From the NCBI GenBank assembly GCA_041654355.1, contig JBAZDQ010000020.1:1-25953 (forward strand): a DNA stretch of 25,953 nt, read 5' to 3'. Source of the DNA: DMER64 sp041654355 (GTDB lineage Bacteria; Bacteroidota; Bacteroidia; Bacteroidales; UBA932). Shown here piece by piece: positions 22,861 to 25,953 of the stretch. The translations under genes were made by a program, and so were the position numbers. The notes under the pieces were generated by a model. The model had not been told where the DNA came from and searched no databases. It saw only the letters and a program-made list of their open reading frames with translations. The first letter of the stretch is position 1; each line of letters opens with the position of its first letter.

Positions 22861-23943
22861 ATGATGAAAAGAAAATTCCTGTTCATACTTGTTGCGGTAG
22901 TACTCACCGGTACCCTGACCGCCCAGCAATACGAATTCACTACCGTCACCGACAATCCTTCTACAAACCTAAAAAACCAGGGCCGTACCGGTACATGCTG
23001 GTGCTTTGCCACTATTTCTTTCCTGGAAAGCGAGTTGATTCGGAAAGGGCAACCGGCTGTGGATCTTTCGGAAATGTTCGTGGTACGAAACACCTATAAA
23101 ACCCGTTTCTTTGATAATTACCTGAGAAGAGGAAACGGTAACCTGGGTCCCGGATCCGTCAGCCATACCGCAACCAAAACCATTGCCCGTTGCGGGATTA
23201 TGCCGGAAGAAGCTTACCCCGGGATCGCTTACGATTCTCCGGGACACAATCATTCCGAGTTGCAAGGGTATATAAACGCATTGGCAGAGATCCCCGTCAA
23301 GGCAAAGAGAATCAGTCCTGAAAGCCGGGAACTGCTGGATGCCCTTCTGGATGTTTACCTGGGAGAAGTACCTGAAACATTTGTATACCAGGGACAGGAA
23401 TACACACCTGTGACTTTCCTGGAACACCTGGGTCTGAATATGGATGATTACGTGGAAATAACCAGTTATACCCACCACCCGTTCTTTGAACAGGTACCGG
23501 TGGAAATACCGGATAACTGGGAACACGAACGTTATTACAACGTGCCCCTGGACGCATTCATGGCAATTGCCGATCATGCGTTGGAAAATGGCTATACCCT
23601 TGCCTGGGACGGGAATATTTCAAGGGATTTTTCCCAGGAAAACGGAGTGGCCCTTGTTCCGGGAAACGATCCTTCCGTTGATGAAGTAGAAGTTACCCAG
23701 GAAATCCGCCAGCAATGGTACGAAACATTCCAAACTACCGATGATCACCTGATGCACGTTACAGGAATTGCACATGACCAGTATGGTGTTAAATTCTATA
23801 TCACTAAGAATTCATGGGGTGAAACCGGGAAGTATAAAGGATTCGTGCATATGTCGGAGAATTATTTTCGCGGCAAATGTATCGGTTATATGATACATAT
23901 AGACGCGATTCCCAAAGAATTCCGTAAAAAGCTGGGACTTTGA
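22861..23943 (+). CDS. Exported C1-family cysteine peptidase, copy 2
   Basis: A 360-residue paralogue of the preceding gene with the same order of motifs. The signal peptide is residues 1-21 (MMKRKFLFILVAVVLTGTLTA). The active site is Gln40/Cys46 in NQGRTGTCWCFA, His296 in TTDDHLMHVTG and Asn317 in TKNSWGET. SYTHHPF is kept at 202-208. It lacks the approximately 26-residue insertion of copy 1 and has a different stretch after the catalytic helix (NYLRRGNGNLGPGSVSHTATK). The copies are clearly diverged, so the duplication is not recent. Start ATG 22861 or ATG 22864 both work. It ends in PKEFRKKLGL, and its stop codon overlaps the TTG start of pssA. Confidence 0.92.
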   Translation: MMKRKFLFILVAVVLTGTLTAQQYEFTTVTDNPSTNLKNQGRTGTCWCFATISFLESELIRKGQPAVDLSEMFVVRNTYKTRFFDNYLRRGNGNLGPGSVSHTATKTIARCGIMPEEAYPGIAYDSPGHNHSELQGYINALAEIPVKAKRISPESRELLDALLDVYLGEVPETFVYQGQEYTPVTFLEHLGLNMDDYVEITSYTHHPFFEQVPVEIPDNWEHERYYNVPLDAFMAIADHALENGYTLAWDGNISRDFSQENGVALVPGNDPSVDEVEVTQEIRQQWYETFQTTDDHLMHVTGIAHDQYGVKFYITKNSWGETGKYKGFVHMSENYFRGKCIGYMIHIDAIPKEFRKKLGL

Positions 23944-24656
23944 AAAAAGTGTTGCTACATATTCCCAATGCCATCACATGCCTGAACCTGTCGTGTGGTG
24001 CATTGGGAATTGCTTTTCTTTTTAAAGACAGGATCGACATCGCATTCTGGTTGTTGATAGCTGCAGCCGTTTTTGATTTTCTGGACGGGTTTGCCGCCCG
24101 GTTTCTCAATGCTTATTCTCCCCTGGGAAAAGAACTGGATTCACTGGCAGATGTAATCAGTTTCGGACTCCTGCCGGCTTTTATGCTTTATGTGGTATAC
24201 CTGCCTGCAGCTCCCCGTGAGTGGATGGGATTCATCCCTTTCCTGGTAGCCGTTTTTTCTGCTTTGCGCCTGGCTAAATTCAATGTAGATACACGTCAGA
24301 CAAGCAGTTTCCTGGGACTGCCCAGTCCGGCCAATGCGCTCCTGATAGCTGCTGCAGTTTACTATGCCGGTGACAACATGGCGTGGAGATCGCTTATGCA
24401 GACATCCTGGTTCATACCTTGTATGAGCGTAGTGCTGTCTTTCCTGCTGATCAGCAACCTGCCCATGTTTTCGCTCAAGCTCAAAGGATTCGGATTCGCA
24501 AAAAACAGACTCAGATATATTTTCCTTGGATTATGTGCTGTGTTGGTCATAACATTACTGGCCACCGGCAACCATCCCGGCCTGGCCATGATGGGATGTA
24601 TCAGTCTTTACATAATAATGTCCGGGATCGTAAGGATCGCCGGACATCATCAATAA
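23940..24656 (+). CDS. pssA: CDP-diacylglycerol-serine O-phosphatidyltransferase
   Basis: A membrane enzyme that makes phosphatidylserine, the precursor of phosphatidylethanolamine, from CDP-diacylglycerol and serine. The 238-residue protein has the complete CDP-alcohol phosphotransferase signature DGxxARx8Gx3Dx3D at residues 49-71 (DGFAAR ... GKELDSLAD) and about six to eight hydrophobic segments, with the family-typical IPNAITCLNLSCG at the start. The best start is TTG 23940, overlapping the peptidase stop (TTGA); it gives the MKKVLLHIPN end expected for the family. GTG 23949 is the alternative. It is the last gene of the queE run. The phosphatidylserine decarboxylase gene, often adjacent in Bacteroidota, is not here. 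Confidence 0.93.
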   Translation: MKKVLLHIPNAITCLNLSCGALGIAFLFKDRIDIAFWLLIAAAVFDFLDGFAARFLNAYSPLGKELDSLADVISFGLLPAFMLYVVYLPAAPREWMGFIPFLVAVFSALRLAKFNVDTRQTSSFLGLPSPANALLIAAAVYYAGDNMAWRSLMQTSWFIPCMSVVLSFLLISNLPMFSLKLKGFGFAKNRLRYIFLGLCAVLVITLLATGNHPGLAMMGCISLYIIMSGIVRIAGHHQ

Positions 24657-24675
24657 TCAACGTAGAGGGTCCCTG

Positions 24676-25953
24676 TTAATTCAGTTCAGGCTGAGGTCCT
24701 ATCCCGAATTTATCAACCAGCACACTTGTCACGTTAGGTGACAGGAAAGCGGGAAGTGTCGGCCCCAGATGAATGTTCTTCACGCCAAGACTCAAAAGCG
24801 CCAACAATACTATAACCGCTTTTTGTTCATACCAGGCAATGTTGTAGAAAATGGGCAGATCATTCACACTCTCCAGTCCAAACGCATCTTTAAGAGCCAG
24901 AGCTATAACTACCAGCGAATAACTGTCGTTGCATTGTCCTGCATCCAACACACGGGGTATCCCGTTTATATCACCCAGAGGCAATTTGTTATACCTGTAT
25001 TTGGCACAGCCGGCAGTCAGGATCACATTGTCTTTTGGCAGAGCCAATGCATAATCCGTATAATATTGACGCGATTTCATACGTCCGTCGCATCCGGCCA
25101 TTACCACAAATCGTTTGATAGCTCCCGATTTTACGGCTTCCACTATCTGATCTGCCAGTGCAAGCACCTGGTGGTGAGCAAATCCGCCGATGATCTCCCC
25201 TTTTTCAATTTCCCTGGGAGGTTGGCATTGTTTTGCCTTTTCAATCAATTCAGAGAAATCTTTCTTTCCTCCTTCTTTCCGGGCAGGTATATGTTTTGCC
25301 CCGGGATAACCTGACGAGTTGGTGGTATACATCCTTTCCAGGTAGGTCGCATCTTTCAGGGGAGGCACAATACAGTTGGTGGTAAAAAGAATTACTCCGT
25401 TGAAAGCTTCAAACTCCTCACGCTGCTTCCACCAGGAATTGCCGTAATTACCTACGAAATGATCATATTTTTTGAAAGCCGGGTAATAATTGGCCGGAAG
25501 CATTTCACCATGGGTATACACATCCACTCCGGTACCTGCTGTCTGTTCCAACAATTCTTCCATGTCTTTAAGGTCGTGTCCGCTTATAAGAATTCCCGGA
25601 TTTTTTCCCACTCCAATGTTCACTTTAGTCATTTCCGGGTTCCCGTATGCGGTGGTATTTGCCTTATCCAACAAGGCCATAGCTTTAACGCCGGTCTCTC
25701 CTGTCCGGAGAACCAGGGATATCAACTCGTCTACCGGTATATCATTACGGGAGACCTGGTATAGGGCTTCTTCCATGAAACGGTAGATTTCTTTATCCTC
25801 AAACCCCAGGTTCAATGCGTGATCCGCATAAGCGGCCATGCCTTTTAAACCGTATATGGTTAACTGTTTGAGAGACCGTACATCTTCATTCGCTTCACTT
25901 AAAACACCTACTTCTGCGGCTTTTGCCTGGTAGTCTTCAGGGGCTACCTCAAA
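24676..25953 (-). CDS. hcp: Hybrid cluster protein (hydroxylamine reductase), 5' end outside window
   Basis: An iron-sulfur-oxygen enzyme linked to reduction of NO or hydroxylamine and to nitrosative stress. The frame stays open to the right edge (FEVAPEDYQAKAAEV at the edge, then GLKGMAAYADHALNLGF), so 425 codons are visible and the N-terminal cysteine motif for the first cluster lies outside. Hybrid-cluster ligands visible in order: His in LISGHDLKD, Glu in YTHGEMLPA, Cys in TTNCIVPP, Cys in VMAGCDGR, Cys in LTAGCAKYR, Cys in DAGQCNDSYS, and Glu/Lys in AWYEQKA. ATG 25839 is internal, not the start. It is convergent with pssA, 19 bp apart. Confidence 0.95.
   Translation of the reverse strand, partial: FEVAPEDYQAKAAEVGVLSEANEDVRSLKQLTIYGLKGMAAYADHALNLGFEDKEIYRFMEEALYQVSRNDIPVDELISLVLRTGETGVKAMALLDKANTTAYGNPEMTKVNIGVGKNPGILISGHDLKDMEELLEQTAGTGVDVYTHGEMLPANYYPAFKKYDHFVGNYGNSWWKQREEFEAFNGVILFTTNCIVPPLKDATYLERMYTTNSSGYPGAKHIPARKEGGKKDFSELIEKAKQCQPPREIEKGEIIGGFAHHQVLALADQIVEAVKSGAIKRFVVMAGCDGRMKSRQYYTDYALALPKDNVILTAGCAKYRYNKLPLGDINGIPRVLDAGQCNDSYSLVVIALALKDAFGLESVNDLPIFYNIAWYEQKAVIVLLALLSLGVKNIHLGPTLPAFLSPNVTSVLVDKFGIGPQPELN

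Noticed and set aside
1..25953. Mobile elements, CRISPR arrays, toxin-antitoxin or defence genes, rRNA and tRNA
   Set aside because: I looked on both strands and saw no transposase, integrase, repeat-spacer pattern, defence domain or cloverleaf-like sequence; gene content and style are those of a core chromosome.

Overview
The window reads as chromosome of a member of Bacteroidota, most likely Bacteroidales. The grounds are a FecR anti-sigma factor with the Bacteroidota-type C-terminal domain, a TonB plug protein, a plant-type acyl-ACP thioesterase, a succinylornithine-type ArgF', many TAnnTTTG promoter -7 elements, and no clear Shine-Dalgarno sites. I see no rRNA, tRNA, CRISPR array, insertion sequence or phage gene. 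Both ends cut through genes: fecR on the left and hcp on the right.

Layout. 1-2526: the tail of fecR and a secreted STN/carboxypeptidase-like-domain protein, the end of a cell-surface signalling locus. 2577-4933: an acyl-ACP thioesterase facing an AMP-dependent acyl-CoA ligase. 5081-9514: envelope genes on alternating strands, namely a plug-only TonB-like protein, two exported M28 metallopeptidases (one fused to a probable outer-membrane barrel) and a DUF1295 membrane protein between them. 9515-9823: a regulatory region. 9824-18358: an arginine operon in the order GNAT acyltransferase, argG, argC, argD, argF', argB, argE, argH, then a small PlsC-like acyltransferase; most junctions overlap or nearly touch. 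18355-20937: clpB on the minus strand. 21016-24656: queE, two tandem exported C1 cysteine peptidases and pssA. 24676 to the right edge: hcp on the minus strand.

The arginine genes supply a complete route from glutamate to arginine through acylated intermediates, except for carbamoyl phosphate. Residue 90 of the transcarbamylase is proline, the reported marker for N-succinylornithine rather than N-acetylornithine. The leading GNAT gene is the natural candidate for the first, acylglutamate-forming step.

The most striking signal is in the arginine leader. A TAnnTTTG element is followed 7 nt later by a 14-codon ORF (MNTSLQILRVRVRA, 9697-9741) with three arginine codons in its last six. The last codons and stop lie inside the 5' arm of a long hairpin (9732-9776). 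This is the layout of ribosome-mediated attenuation by arginine. A second window-wide pattern is TAnnTTTG placed only 4-7 nt before start codons, which suggests leaderless or near-leaderless mRNAs.
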